The position numbers and the translations under genes are program-made. A stretch of 64,000 bases of DNA from Enterobacteriaceae bacterium ESL0689 (GTDB lineage Bacteria; Pseudomonadota; Gammaproteobacteria; Enterobacterales; Enterobacteriaceae). The stretch is from positions 1,426,001 to 1,490,000 of the forward strand of contig JAQTIF010000001.1 of NCBI GenBank assembly GCA_029433525.1, written 5' to 3'. This document shows, one piece after another, positions 29,011 to 38,793 of the stretch (within the stretch, counting starts at the first letter, position 1; each line of letters opens with the position of its first letter). The notes beneath the pieces are model-generated. The model was not told the DNA's origin and did no database searches. It saw only the letters and a list, made by a program, of their open reading frames with translations.

Positions 29011-30207
29011 TTAAGACTGTGGTGATGCTGACTGAGCATGGCCTGCGGCTGGCTGTTTATCGTCAGCAGTCACTTCCTGCACTTTTACCGGCACGCCGGG
29101 TCGGATTTTTTGCAGGCCGGAGATAATCACGCGATCGCCGTTTTGCACACCGCTGGTCACCAGCCATTTATCACCAATGGCCTGAACGGCGGTCACCTGA
29201 CGAACTTCGACTTTATCGCCTTCACCAACCACCATAACACTCGCTTCTCCTCGTGCGTTGCGGGTCACGCCTTGCTGTGGAATTAACAACGCATCCGGGT
29301 TGGTTCCCTCAAGAAGACGAGCACGAACAAACATACCGGGTAGCAGAGTATGGTCCGGATTGGGGAAGATGGCGCGTAACGTGATAGAGCCCGTCGTCCG
29401 ATCAACGGTGACGTCAGAAAACTCCAGGATACCACTTTGCGGATACTTGATCCCGTCATCGGTCATCAGTTCTATTTTAGCTTTACCATTCTCCTGTTGC
29501 AGCGTACCGTCGGCCAGCTCCTGCTTCAGACGCAGAAAATCATTACTGGATTGCGTCACATCAACATAGATAGGGTCCAGTTGCTGAACGGTTGCCAGAG
29601 CGGCAGGCTGGCCATTTTGTACCAGTGCCCCTTCAGTCACCGTTGACTTACCGATACGGCCACTGATGGGTGAGGTCACTTTAGTATAAGCCAGATTAAT
29701 CCGCGCCGTTTCAACCGCTGCTTTAGCCGCAACCACGGCGGCATCGCTCTGTTGGGCGTTGGCAATCGCGGTATCGTACTCCTGGCGGCTGATATATTGC
29801 GTGCCGAGCAGTTTCTCATAACGTTTAACCGTTAACTGCGCGATATTCGCCGCTGCCTGCGCTTTAGCTAAATCGCCTTTTGCACTTTCATAGCTAGCCT
29901 GGTATGTCGCAGGATCGATCTGATAAAGCGATGCGCCGGCCTGAACATCTTTACCTTCAATGAAGTTACGTTTCAGGATAATTCCACTCACCTGGGGACG
30001 AACCTCTGCAACCCGATAAGCGTTGGTGCGCCCAGGTAGCTCAGTGGTAATTTGCAAAGGCGCTGATTTAAGCGTCACGATACCGACTTCCGGTATGCGC
30101 TGATGATCCCCTTGTTGAGCAGGTTTGTTGTCACATCCTGTTAGCGCTAAGCCGCCTGAGAGCATCAGAACGACCGCCAGAGGCGTTAACCCTCTGTTTT
30201 TGTTCAT
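29011..30207 (-). CDS. acrA: Multidrug efflux periplasmic adaptor AcrA
   Basis: AcrA links AcrB to TolC. The 398-residue lipoprotein has the lipobox LALTGC with lipidated Cys25. Lipoyl halves follow (RPQVSGII and SGRIGKSTVTEGALVQNG), then an alpha-helical hairpin (about 100-170) and the beta-barrel and membrane-proximal domains. The start at 30207 (MNKNRGLTPLAVV) has a GAGG ribosome binding site; an in-frame extension of 32 codons crosses the promoter and is rejected. Transcription begins in the region of the AcrR operator and marbox upstream. Confidence 0.96.
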   Translation of the reverse strand: MNKNRGLTPLAVVLMLSGGLALTGCDNKPAQQGDHQRIPEVGIVTLKSAPLQITTELPGRTNAYRVAEVRPQVSGIILKRNFIEGKDVQAGASLYQIDPATYQASYESAKGDLAKAQAAANIAQLTVKRYEKLLGTQYISRQEYDTAIANAQQSDAAVVAAKAAVETARINLAYTKVTSPISGRIGKSTVTEGALVQNGQPAALATVQQLDPIYVDVTQSSNDFLRLKQELADGTLQQENGKAKIELMTDDGIKYPQSGILEFSDVTVDRTTGSITLRAIFPNPDHTLLPGMFVRARLLEGTNPDALLIPQQGVTRNARGEASVMVVGEGDKVEVRQVTAVQAIGDKWLVTSGVQNGDRVIISGLQKIRPGVPVKVQEVTADDKQPAAGHAQSASPQS

Positions 30208-30298
30208 ATGTAAACCTCGAGTATCCAGTTTCAATTTGTTCAGTGGCTCAAACGACCACAAACCCACTATTATGTTTCTGTTTATGATTACGCTATGG

Positions 30299-30322
30299 TA
30301 CATACATTCATAAATGTATGTA
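30299..30322. promoter_or_regulatory. AcrR operator palindrome
   Basis: Perfect 10-base arms TACATACATT and AATGTATGTA flank a CATA centre. This is the AcrR binding palindrome of E. coli, between acrA and acrR. It is intact although acrR itself is destroyed. Confidence 0.85.
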
Positions 30323-30350
30323 AGCGTAACTGCGGTTAACCCATCGATCT

Positions 30351-30369
30351 ATGGCACGAAAAACTAAAC
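30351..30369. promoter_or_regulatory. MarA/SoxS/Rob binding site (marbox) of acrAB
   Basis: ATGGCACGAAAAACTAAAC fits every position of the marbox consensus AYnGCACnnWnnRYYAAAY. In E. coli the acrAB marbox overlaps the acrR start in the same way. Here these bases are the only well-kept part of the acrR 5' coding region. Confidence 0.8.
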
Positions 30370-30640
30370 AACGGACTTCTGCAAACCTGAATATCTATTC
30401 TGGCTAATGTTTTGCGTTTTTTCTGCGCGCGACAGATCACCGATTTCGTACCCCATTAGCAATAAATGACCGCTATCACGCCAGAAGGGACATTGATGGA
30501 AATAGTAAAAAATAGATCCTGCTGACTTTAATAAAACCGCCATACTACCGGAAGCCGCATCAGCGAGCTTGAGATTGAGTATCAGGTAAAACGCGCCAAC
30601 GATCCACTTTCCGTTATCCTTGTCAGCATTATGATAAAAA
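30351..30640 (+). pseudogene. acrR: acrR repressor, eroded pseudogene
   Basis: AcrR is the TetR-family local repressor of acrAB. At 30351 the start MARKTKQ is intact, but the frame diverges and stops after 19 codons (30407). Further on, in another frame, 30550-30636 reads SRISELEIEYQVKRANDPLS, matching the AcrR segment that reads [20 protein letters not shown] in E. coli. Between them only degenerate traces occur (around 30508-30545), and the helix-turn-helix is unreadable. The C-terminal third is not recognisable before mscK. Several deletions and frameshifts must have happened, so the gene cannot make a repressor. Confidence 0.87.
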
Positions 30641-30818
30641 TGGCATGACCACGATGGCCCCGTTTTCCTCCAGGCTGCCGATCAGCCAGTCAAGCAGAAA
30701 AGCCAGTAAAAGAGGCCATTTCTGTCCACCGTTGTGGCTATTCGTGCTACGGTAGAAATGTTAATCTGAAAACAACAACAACCTCCGGTATTTCCGGTTT
30801 TAGTGACGGCTCATCTGA

Positions 30819-33800
30819 ATGAATATGCTGCATACTTTCCGCTGGCGCAGTGCCTGCTCTGTTTTTGTTATGATCTTGCTGTTTTGGGTAGGCAATATGC
30901 CCGCGCTGGCGGTGGATCTTCCGGATCGCTCGGTTGTTCAGAATCAACTTACGGTGTTGAGTAAACAAAAAAATCTCTCTGCACAGGACAAACGGGTGCA
31001 GCAGGATCTGTCGCAGACCCTTGACACACTCGATAAAATAGAACAAATAAAATCCGATAGCGCGCAATTACGGCAACAGATTGAGCAGGCACCAGCTAAA
31101 ATGCGTCAGGCGGTGAATAACCTGAATGCCCTCAGTAATCAGCCTGACGATGAAACAATACGCAAAACGCTGACGACGCTCTCTTTGCGGCAACTGGAAT
31201 CCCGCGTCGCTCAGCTGCAGGATGACTTACAAACGGCACAGACTGATCTGTCAACTTACAATAGTCAACTGGTCGCTCTGCAAACGCAGCCAGAACGGGC
31301 GCAAAATGCGATGTATTCCGCCTCCCGGCAGCTTCAGCAAATTCGCAATCGCCTGAATAGCGCCTCTGTGGTGACCGGTGATGAGGTATTACCACCTGAA
31401 CTGCAGGGATTGCTGTTAGCGCAACAGACATTGCTGAATGCGCAAATTGATCTGCAGCGTAAAAGCCTCGAAGGCAACACTCTTCTCCAGGACACGTTAC
31501 AAAAGCAGCGTGATTACGTCAGTGCCAACAGTCAGCGTCTGGAACATCAATTGCAGCTGTTGCAGGAGGTGGTTAACAGTAAACGTTTACTGTTAACAGA
31601 AAAGACGGCGCGTGAAGCGGTGACGCCCAATGAAACCTCGACACTGCAGAGCAACCCACTGATCATCCAGGAACTGGATATTAACCATCAGCTCAGCCAG
31701 AAGCTGGTGCGGGTCACCGGGCAGGGTAATCAGCTGGTCCAGCGTAATATTCAGGTAAAAAACTGGCTTGATCGGGCGTTGCAATCTGAACGCGATATCA
31801 AAGAACAAATCTCCATCCTTAAAGGAAGCCTGTTGCTGTCACGTATCCTGTATCAACAGCAACAGACCTTACCGTCAGCGGAAGAGCTGGGAGATATGGC
31901 AACGCAGATTGCCGATATGCGTCTCGAACAGTTTGAGATCAATCAACAACGTGACGCCTTGTTCCAGAGTGATGCCTTTGTCGCCAGACTGGAAGAGGGA
32001 CACCGTGGCGAAATAACCCCTGCGGTGCATGATGCTCTGCTGGACATTATCGATATGCGCCGTGAATTGCTCGATCAGCTGAATAAACAGCTTGGCAATC
32101 AGTTGATGGTCGCGATTAACCTGCAAATCAATCAGCAGCAGCTGATCAGCGTATCAGGCAACCTGAAAGCCATCCTCACGCAGCAGATTTTTTGGGTCAA
32201 CAGCAACAGACCGATGAACTGGGAGTGGATTAAGTCATTTCCGGGGGCGTTAAAAAATGAATTTAACGCAATGAAAATCACCGTTAACTGGCACAAAGCA
32301 TGGCCTGCGGTATTTGTTGCTTTCCTCGCCGGTTTACCGTTGCTGTTGATCGCAGCGCTTATCCACTGGCGTCTGCCGTGGCTACGTCGCTATCAGGATC
32401 AGCTGGCGTCTCAGGTCGGAGATTTACGTCATGACAGCCAGCTGCATACCCTCAAGGCGATCCTGATCGATCTGATCAGAGCCTTACCGGTCGTATTAGT
32501 GATTCTGGCGGCAGGATTGATATTGCTGACCATGCAGCTGAATATCAGCGATCTGTTATGGGCGTATAGTAAAAAACTGGCGATGTTCTGGCTGATATTT
32601 GGCCTGTGCTGGAAGGTGCTGGAGAACAATGGTGTCGCGATCAGACACTTTAATATGCCGCCCGAATTGACCAGCCACTGGCGTCGGCAAATTGTTCGCA
32701 TCACACTGGCTCTGCTGCCGCTCAATTTCTGGTCGGTGCTGTCAGAACTGTCACCGTTAAGCCTGATGGAAGATGTATTAGGGCAGCTAGTCATCTTTCT
32801 CAATCTGTTACTCATCGCGGTGCTGGTATGGCCAATATGCCGTGAAAGCTGGCGTGATAAAGAGTCACACGGTCTGCGTTTATTGATTGTTACCGTGCTC
32901 TCGATCGTGCCTGTCTTGCTGATGGCTTTAACCGCCATGGGCTATTTCTATACCACATTGCGTCTCTCTGGTCGCTGGATTGACACGGTCTATCTGGTCA
33001 TGATGTGGAACCTGCTCTACCAGACAGTACTGCGTGGTTTGAGTGTCGCCGCACGACGTATCGCGATGCGGCGTGCGCTGGTGCGTCGTCAGAAACTGAT
33101 CAAAGAGGGAGTCGAAGGGGTAGAGACCCAGGAAGAACCAGTGATTGCGCTGGAACAGGTCAGTCAGCAAACCTTACGTATAACCATGCTGGTGATGATT
33201 GCCCTGTTTGGTGTCCTGTTCTGGCTAATCTGGTCGGATCTTATCAGCGTATTTGCTTACCTCGACAGCATTACGCTATGGCACTACAACGGCAATGAAG
33301 CCGGAGACAGCGTGGTAAAAAGTGTCACGCTGGGGAATCTGTTATTTGCGATTATCGCTGCCATTGTTGCGTGGGCCTTGATCCACAACCTGCCGGGCTT
33401 GCTGGAGGTATTGGTTTTATCGCGGCTCAATATGCGCCAGGGCGCTTCCTATGCGATTACATCGATACTCAATTACGCGATTATCGCCGTGGGTGCCATG
33501 ACGGTATTTGGTGCCCTGGGGGTATCGTGGGATAAATTACAGTGGCTGGCCGCCGCGCTGTCTGTTGGGTTAGGTTTTGGTTTGCAGGAGATTTTCGGTA
33601 ACTTTGTTTCCGGTCTGATCATCCTGTTTGAACGCCCGGTGCGTATTGGTGATACCGTCACGATTGGCTCTTTTTCCGGCACAGTCAGTAAAATCCGGAT
33701 CCGTGCGACGACGATTACCGATTTTGACCGCAAAGAAGTGATTATTCCCAATAAAGCTTTTGTAACTGAACGACTGATTAACTGGTCGCTTTCCGATACG

Positions 33801-34166
33801 GTTACCCGGGTGGTGATCCAGCTCGGTGTGGCCTATGGCTCTGACCTTGATAAAGTCAAACAGGTATTGCTGAAAGCGGCGCATGATCATCCTAAAGTCA
33901 TGAAAGAACCAGCACCATCTGTGCTGTTTACCACTTTCGGAGCCAGTACCCTCGACCATGAGCTGCGGGTATATGTGCGGGAACTGCGCGATCGTAGCTG
34001 TACGGTTGATGAACTCAACCGGACGATTGATCACCTCTGTCGGGTTAACAATATCGATATCGCGTTCAATCAATTAGAAGTTCATTTACACAATGAAAAT
34101 GGCGAGGACGTCACCGAAGTCAGGCGAAATATCGGTGGGGATGATAGTGCGCCGATAGCGGGGTGA
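30819..34166 (+). CDS. mscK: Potassium-dependent mechanosensitive channel MscK (KefA)
   Basis: MscK is a large inner-membrane channel that opens under membrane tension when external potassium is high. The 1115-residue protein has a signal-like N-terminal helix, a long coiled periplasmic domain (about 25-460, rich in Gln/Leu heptads), eleven TM helices, and the MscS-like core near residues 875-1090 (LSVGLGFGLQEIFGNFVSGL; pore helix; FERPVRIGDTVTIG). The start is weakly marked, with a second ATG six bases on. The gene lies beyond the acrR remnant, as in E. coli, and converges with rsmS. Confidence 0.95.
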   Translation: MNMLHTFRWRSACSVFVMILLFWVGNMPALAVDLPDRSVVQNQLTVLSKQKNLSAQDKRVQQDLSQTLDTLDKIEQIKSDSAQLRQQIEQAPAKMRQAVNNLNALSNQPDDETIRKTLTTLSLRQLESRVAQLQDDLQTAQTDLSTYNSQLVALQTQPERAQNAMYSASRQLQQIRNRLNSASVVTGDEVLPPELQGLLLAQQTLLNAQIDLQRKSLEGNTLLQDTLQKQRDYVSANSQRLEHQLQLLQEVVNSKRLLLTEKTAREAVTPNETSTLQSNPLIIQELDINHQLSQKLVRVTGQGNQLVQRNIQVKNWLDRALQSERDIKEQISILKGSLLLSRILYQQQQTLPSAEELGDMATQIADMRLEQFEINQQRDALFQSDAFVARLEEGHRGEITPAVHDALLDIIDMRRELLDQLNKQLGNQLMVAINLQINQQQLISVSGNLKAILTQQIFWVNSNRPMNWEWIKSFPGALKNEFNAMKITVNWHKAWPAVFVAFLAGLPLLLIAALIHWRLPWLRRYQDQLASQVGDLRHDSQLHTLKAILIDLIRALPVVLVILAAGLILLTMQLNISDLLWAYSKKLAMFWLIFGLCWKVLENNGVAIRHFNMPPELTSHWRRQIVRITLALLPLNFWSVLSELSPLSLMEDVLGQLVIFLNLLLIAVLVWPICRESWRDKESHGLRLLIVTVLSIVPVLLMALTAMGYFYTTLRLSGRWIDTVYLVMMWNLLYQTVLRGLSVAARRIAMRRALVRRQKLIKEGVEGVETQEEPVIALEQVSQQTLRITMLVMIALFGVLFWLIWSDLISVFAYLDSITLWHYNGNEAGDSVVKSVTLGNLLFAIIAAIVAWALIHNLPGLLEVLVLSRLNMRQGASYAITSILNYAIIAVGAMTVFGALGVSWDKLQWLAAALSVGLGFGLQEIFGNFVSGLIILFERPVRIGDTVTIGSFSGTVSKIRIRATTITDFDRKEVIIPNKAFVTERLINWSLSDTVTRVVIQLGVAYGSDLDKVKQVLLKAAHDHPKVMKEPAPSVLFTTFGASTLDHELRVYVRELRDRSCTVDELNRTIDHLCRVNNIDIAFNQLEVHLHNENGEDVTEVRRNIGGDDSAPIAG

Positions 34167-34171
34167 TCGCA

Positions 34172-34199
34172 CATCAGGGCGATGAATATCGCCCTGATG
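34172..34199. terminator. Bidirectional hairpin between mscK and rsmS
   Basis: A perfect 12-bp stem (CATCAGGGCGAT / ATCGCCCTGATG) with a GAAT loop sits between the convergent stops. There is no long T tract, so efficiency is uncertain. Confidence 0.65.
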
Positions 34200-34209
34200 G
34201 CCTGAATGC

Positions 34210-34380
34210 TTAACCGCAAGCCGTATCGGACTCTCCGGCGGCTTTTAATTTCTTTTCATAATCACGCTTCACTATCTCCAGCGCCTCTAACACCGTCTGA
34301 GCGGGCAGCTGGCTCTGTTCAAGCAACATAATTAAATCGACGGCAAGTTTAATCTCATCAGGGGCATTTTCCAGTGACAT
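34210..34380 (-). CDS. rsmS: Pleiotropic regulator RsmS (YbaM family)
   Basis: A 56-residue protein, [20 protein letters not shown] followed by [15 protein letters not shown], closely matches E. coli YbaM. Its family includes RsmS, which influences the Rsm regulatory system in Pectobacterium. It lies between mscK and priC in the same order as in E. coli. The C-terminus (DTACG) is longer and different. Too small for many gene callers, but the family match and position are clear. Confidence 0.88.
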   Translation of the reverse strand: MSLENAPDEIKLAVDLIMLLEQSQLPAQTVLEALEIVKRDYEKKLKAAGESDTACG

Positions 34381-34394
34381 CTTATTTCCTGCCT

Positions 34395-34922
34395 CTATCG
34401 TGTCAGGCGTGCCAGCACGCGTTCTATTTTTTGCAGCGCGGCACGACAGTTCGCCAGCCGCCCGGCATAAATATCGACTTCCCGGGCTAAGCGTTGCTGT
34501 TCGGCAAACGTCGTGGCCTGCGCCAGTTGTTGTTGATGCTCATGATACATGGTCGCCAGGCGATGCTCATACTGCTGGTGTATCAGGCGTCGCTGCTGCC
34601 AGCGATTTATCTTCGCGGATGGACTATCCCAGCGGCGCAATGACCAGGTAGCGGCTTCCCGGTTAAGCGCTGTCATTTGAGCGCTCAGTCGCTGTGTCAG
34701 CCAGCAAACCTGCGCCAATCGCTGATGGCGAACCGCATGTTGCAGAGTGGAAAAATTATATTTAATTTCATCAAGATAAGACTGTATTACGCTACTACAG
34801 GTAGAGAATAGCTGGTGATCAAAACGTGCGCTGAGCGTCGCGTGATGCGCCAGTGGTGCAACACGGGTGGTCAGTTGATCGATCTGCGCTTCCAGGGTGC
34901 GTAACAGTTGGCGGGACTTCAA
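34395..34922 (-). CDS. priC: Primosomal replication protein PriC
   Basis: PriC restarts stalled replication forks by loading DnaB independently of PriA. The 175-residue basic protein matches PriC, for example [12 protein letters not shown] near residue 29, [20 protein letters not shown] near 92, and the C-terminal [13 protein letters not shown]. The start codon appears to be TTG at 34922 with an AGAGAG ribosome binding site about ten bases upstream; no in-frame ATG is near. rsmS follows after 14 bases, so the two are likely co-transcribed. The sequence is more diverged from E. coli than its neighbours are. Confidence 0.88.
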   Translation of the reverse strand: MKSRQLLRTLEAQIDQLTTRVAPLAHHATLSARFDHQLFSTCSSVIQSYLDEIKYNFSTLQHAVRHQRLAQVCWLTQRLSAQMTALNREAATWSLRRWDSPSAKINRWQQRRLIHQQYEHRLATMYHEHQQQLAQATTFAEQQRLAREVDIYAGRLANCRAALQKIERVLARLTR

Positions 34923-35240
34923 TACGCTTTCTCTCTCTGCCTGATATGATAATGGTGCGCTGACAGGAAAAAACAGACTATTTCCGCCATGATGTGTCGT
35001 CCGACGTTGCGGATTAACCTCACGATGATCAACGGGAGCGTTACCATAATACAGGTTACGGCCCGATACAACGAAAAAAACACATTAATCCATCGTAATG
35101 AATGTTGCATTTATTGTCAGCAAACAGTAAATTCTGGCCTTTTCGAGCACGGATAGTCATGGTCAAAGCGTAAGCGGCTTTTTCTTTGTTGTGTTAAATG
35201 CTATTCGTGAGTAATACAGTATTTTATCAGGCATAAACAT
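34923..35240. other. priC-apt intergenic region lacking ybaN
   Basis: E. coli has ybaN here, on the strand of apt. These 318 bases hold no YbaN-like reading frame. A 63-codon hydrophobic frame on the minus strand (34919-35110) has no family match and is not annotated. Promoters of priC and apt should be here. Confidence 0.6.
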
Positions 35241-35792
35241 ATGACCGCAACCGCGCAGCAGCTTGCATATCTCAAGAACAGCATCCAGAGTATTCAGGAT
35301 TACCCTAAACCCGGTATTCTTTTCCGTGATGTCACCAGCTTGCTGGAAGATCCGAAAGCCTACGCGCTGAGTATAGAATTGCTGGCCGATCACTATAAAG
35401 ATGCCGGGATTAACAAAGTTGTGGGGACTGAGGCGCGTGGTTTCCTGTTTGGTGCGCCAGTGGCACTGGCGTTAGGGGTCGGTTTTGTTCCGGTACGTAA
35501 ACCGCATAAACTCCCACGGCAAACGATTTCAGAGAGCTACGAACTGGAATATGGCACTGACCAACTGGAAATCCACGTCGATGCGATTAAACGGGGCGAT
35601 AAAGTCCTGATCATCGATGACTTGCTGGCGACCGGTGGGACAGCCGAAGCAACGGTCAGACTGATCCGTCGTCTCGGTGGTGATGTCCATGATGCTGCTT
35701 TTGTTATTAATCTTTTTGATCTCGAAGGTGAAGAACGGCTGAAAGAAGCAGGGATCTGCTGCTATAGCCTGATTTCTTTCTCCGGCCACTAA
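35241..35792 (+). CDS. apt: Adenine phosphoribosyltransferase
   Basis: Apt makes AMP from adenine and PRPP in purine salvage. The 183-residue protein has the PRPP-binding motif [14 protein letters not shown] (about residues 123-136), the [12 protein letters not shown] loop and [20 protein letters not shown], typical of bacterial Apt. It is followed by dnaX as in E. coli. Confidence 0.97.
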   Translation: MTATAQQLAYLKNSIQSIQDYPKPGILFRDVTSLLEDPKAYALSIELLADHYKDAGINKVVGTEARGFLFGAPVALALGVGFVPVRKPHKLPRQTISESYELEYGTDQLEIHVDAIKRGDKVLIIDDLLATGGTAEATVRLIRRLGGDVHDAAFVINLFDLEGEERLKEAGICCYSLISFSGH

Positions 35793-35884
35793 ATATTCCT
35801 GACCCGCAGCCTCGCTGATCGGCCGGGGCTGTGATAGCATCAATGCTTTGTGCATCTCTCTTTTTCACGTTGCAGAGCCAGCCC

Positions 35885-37798
35885 ATGAGTTATCAGGTCT
35901 TAGCCCGTAAATGGCGCCCACAAACCTTTGCTGATGTTGTCGGTCAGCAACATGTGCTGACAGCACTGGCAAATAGCCTGACACTGGGACGTATCCATCA
36001 CGCTTACCTTTTTTCCGGCACGCGCGGGGTTGGTAAAACGTCCATCGCCCGTTTACTGGCAAAAGGGCTGAACTGCGAAACCGGTATTACGGCGACGCCT
36101 TGCGGCGTTTGTAGCCATTGCCGTGAAATAGAGCAGGGGCGTTTTATTGACCTGATTGAGATTGACGCGGCTTCCCGCACTAAAGTCGAAGATACCCGGG
36201 AATTACTGGATAATGTCCAGTACGCGCCAGCACGTGGACGCTTTAAGATCTACCTGATCGATGAAGTCCACATGCTATCGCGTCATAGCTTCAATGCGTT
36301 ACTGAAAACGCTGGAAGAACCGCCGGAACATGTCAAGTTCCTGTTAGCGACCACTGATCCGCAAAAGTTACCGATAACTGTCCTCTCCCGTTGTCTGCAA
36401 TTTCATTTAAAAGCGCTGGATAGTGAACAGATCCAGCATCAGCTTGAACATATCCTGACGGCGGAAAATGTGACTTTTGAACCTCGCGCCCTGCCGCTAC
36501 TGGCGCGAGCCGCCGACGGTAGCTTACGCGATGCTTTAAGCCTGACGGATCAGGCGATTGCCAGCGGCAACGGGCACATCAGCTACCCCTCTGTCAGCGC
36601 AATGCTGGGCACCCTTGATGATAATCAGGCGCTTTTATTGCTTGAAGCTCTGGTGATGGCCGATGGTGAGCGCGTGATGGCAGGTGTCAGTGAAGTGGCT
36701 TCACGGGGTGTCGAATGGGAAGCGTTATTAGTCGGCATGCAGAGCCTGCTACATCAAATCGCCATGATTCAGTTATCAACTTCAGCTTTAGCGCCTGAGA
36801 TGACAGCAGCAGAAGGGCGAATACGTGAACTGGCGCGCACTATCCCCCCCACGGATGTCCAGTTGTACTATCAAACGTTATTGATTGGCCGTAAGGAGTT
36901 ACCTTATGCGCCAGACAGACGAATGGGCGTAGAAATGACCCTCCTGCGTGCGCTGGCATTCCATCCCGAAGCGCCATTACCGGAGCCGCAAGCCTCGTCG
37001 GTAGCGGCTGAGGCAACGGTCAGCGCTTCACCGCCTGTTTCCTCTTCCGCTTCAGCAGATGTGTCAGATGATCCTGTTTTGCCATCCGCCACCAGCCAGG
37101 TACTGGCCGCGCGTAGCCTGCTACAGCAGCGCCAGGGAGAAACGGCAGCAAAAAAGTCTGATCCGGTCGTTTTATCCCGCGAACGGCCGAAAAATACCAC
37201 AGTCCAGGAGCGGCTACATACCCTTAGCGGGCATGCGGTGGTGCGTCCGGCAGCGGTGGAACAGGAAAGTGACACCACGACAAAAGAGCCCTATCGCTGG
37301 AAAGCGACGACCCATACCGAAACGGTAAAACAGGACATTGCCACGCCAAAAGCACTCAAAAAAGCGCTCGAACACGAAAAAACAGCAGAAATGGTCGCTA
37401 AACTGGCGTCTGAAGCGGCGGCGCGTGATAGCTGGGCGGCGGAAATCAGTCAACTCACGATGCCAAAACTGGTCGAGCAGGTGGCGCTGAACGCATGGAA
37501 AGAACAGGAAGGAAACCGCATCTGTTTGCATCTTCGTTCAGGTCAGCAACATCTGAATACCGCGGATACGCGCAAAAAGCTGGCGCAGGCGCTCAGTACG
37601 TTTTCCGGTACAACAGTTGAACTGACCGTGGTGGCAGACGATAATCCGGCTATGCGCACGCCACAAGAGTGGCGGCAGGCGATTTATGAAGAGAAGCTCG
37701 CACAGGCACGCGAAGCGATAATGGCAGATAACAACATTCAGATGCTGCGTCGTTTTTTTGATGCCGATCTGGATGAAGACAGTATTCGTCCCATTTGA
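35885..37798 (+). CDS. dnaX: DNA polymerase III subunits tau and gamma
   Basis: DnaX is the AAA+ motor of the clamp loader. The 637-residue tau form has Walker A GTRGVGKTS, a zinc module (CETGITATPCGVCSHC), the DEVH Walker B (IYLIDEVHML) and sensor 1 LATTDPQKLPITVLSRC. After a Ser/Ala-rich linker (about 375-470) come the DnaB- and alpha-binding C-terminal domains. The start at 35885 (MSYQVLARKWRP) fits the family; the frame extends 18 codons upstream without support. A programmed -1 frameshift signal at 37134-37189 should give the shorter gamma form. ybaB and recR follow as in E. coli. Confidence 0.97.
   Translation: MSYQVLARKWRPQTFADVVGQQHVLTALANSLTLGRIHHAYLFSGTRGVGKTSIARLLAKGLNCETGITATPCGVCSHCREIEQGRFIDLIEIDAASRTKVEDTRELLDNVQYAPARGRFKIYLIDEVHMLSRHSFNALLKTLEEPPEHVKFLLATTDPQKLPITVLSRCLQFHLKALDSEQIQHQLEHILTAENVTFEPRALPLLARAADGSLRDALSLTDQAIASGNGHISYPSVSAMLGTLDDNQALLLLEALVMADGERVMAGVSEVASRGVEWEALLVGMQSLLHQIAMIQLSTSALAPEMTAAEGRIRELARTIPPTDVQLYYQTLLIGRKELPYAPDRRMGVEMTLLRALAFHPEAPLPEPQASSVAAEATVSASPPVSSSASADVSDDPVLPSATSQVLAARSLLQQRQGETAAKKSDPVVLSRERPKNTTVQERLHTLSGHAVVRPAAVEQESDTTTKEPYRWKATTHTETVKQDIATPKALKKALEHEKTAEMVAKLASEAAARDSWAAEISQLTMPKLVEQVALNAWKEQEGNRICLHLRSGQQHLNTADTRKKLAQALSTFSGTTVELTVVADDNPAMRTPQEWRQAIYEEKLAQAREAIMADNNIQMLRRFFDADLDEDSIRPI
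37134..37189 (+). promoter_or_regulatory. Programmed -1 ribosomal frameshift signal in dnaX
   Basis: All three elements known from E. coli are present: an internal Shine-Dalgarno-like AGGGAG (37134-37139), the slippery heptamer AAAAAAG (37150-37156, read GCA AAA AAG in frame zero), and a downstream stem-loop (CGGTCGTT 37164-37171 with AACGGCCG 37182-37189, one wobble). After slipping, translation reads GTC then TGA, so gamma would be about 425 residues. Confidence 0.88.
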
Positions 37799-37855
37799 TT
37801 ACAGGTTTGACTTGTAATTAGTATTTTTAACGATAATTGACTGAGAGAGAAGCAT

Positions 37856-38188
37856 ATGTTTGGTGGAAAAGGTGGACTGGGTGATCTGATGAAACAGGCC
37901 CAGAAAATGCAGGAAAAGATGCAGAAAATGCAGGAAGAGATCGCACAACTGGAAGTGACCGGCGAATCGGGTGCTGGTATGGTAAAAGTCACCATAAATG
38001 GCGCTCATAATTGCCGCCGGGTGGAAATTGCGCCAGCGTTACTGGAAGACGATAAAGAGATGCTGGAAGATCTTATTGCGGCGGCATTCAATGATGCGGC
38101 ACGGCGTATTGAAGAGGTTCAGAAAGAAAAAATGGCGTCAGTTTCTTCCGGTATTCCGTTACCACCTGGCTTTAAGATGCCGTTCTGA
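37856..38188 (+). CDS. ybaB: Nucleoid-associated protein YbaB/EbfC
   Basis: YbaB-type proteins are small dimeric DNA-binding proteins. The 110-residue sequence has a glycine-rich start ([11 protein letters not shown]), a Gln/Lys/Met-rich helix ([16 protein letters not shown]) and the family motif [14 protein letters not shown]. The gene sits between dnaX and recR, and its stop overlaps the recR start by one base, so translation is likely coupled. Confidence 0.95.
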   Translation: MFGGKGGLGDLMKQAQKMQEKMQKMQEEIAQLEVTGESGAGMVKVTINGAHNCRRVEIAPALLEDDKEMLEDLIAAAFNDAARRIEEVQKEKMASVSSGIPLPPGFKMPF

Positions 38189-38793
38189 TGCAAACCAGCC
38201 CGTTGTTAACTCAGCTTATGGAGGCTTTGCGCTGTCTGCCGGGCGTCGGTCCGAGATCAGCCCAGCGGATGGCGTTTACACTACTGCAGCGTGATCGTAG
38301 CGGCGGGATGCGGCTGGCTCAGTCCCTGACACGCGCGATGGCTGAAATTGGTCATTGTGCGGATTGTCGTACTTTCACTGAGCAGGAGTTATGCAATATT
38401 TGCAGCAATCCACGCCGTGGTGAAAATGGCCAGATCTGTGTAGTAGAAAGCCCGGCTGATATTTATGCCATTGAGCAGACTGGACAATTTTCCGGTCGCT
38501 ATTTTGTCCTGATGGGGCATTTATCACCGCTGGACGGGATCGGGCCGGAAGATATTGGCCTGGGCCGACTGGAACAACGGCTGCGTGATGAAGCTATCAG
38601 GGAAGTTATCCTCGCGACCAATCCGACAGTAGAAGGCGAGGCGACGGCCAGCTATATCGCCGAACTTTGTGCACAGTATAACGTGGAAGCGAGCCGTATC
38701 GCGCACGGTGTACCGGTAGGGGGAGAACTGGAGATGGTTGATGGTACGACGCTCTCACACTCCCTGGCTGGAAGACATAAAATTCGCTTTTAA
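38188..38793 (+). CDS. recR: Recombination mediator protein RecR
   Basis: RecR works with RecF and RecO to load RecA on SSB-coated gaps. The 201-residue protein has the helix-hairpin-helix ([18 protein letters not shown]), the C4 zinc motif (CADC ... CNIC), and a Toprim domain starting at [17 protein letters not shown]. Length equals that of E. coli. In E. coli htpG and adk follow; here the conserved order stops and a relict prophage begins. Confidence 0.97.
   Translation: MQTSPLLTQLMEALRCLPGVGPRSAQRMAFTLLQRDRSGGMRLAQSLTRAMAEIGHCADCRTFTEQELCNICSNPRRGENGQICVVESPADIYAIEQTGQFSGRYFVLMGHLSPLDGIGPEDIGLGRLEQRLRDEAIREVILATNPTVEGEATASYIAELCAQYNVEASRIAHGVPVGGELEMVDGTTLSHSLAGRHKIRF

Noticed and set aside
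34919-35110. 63-codon hydrophobic frame upstream of priC
   Set aside because: It has no match to YbaN (which would be on the other strand), no clear ribosome binding site and lies in a likely promoter region.
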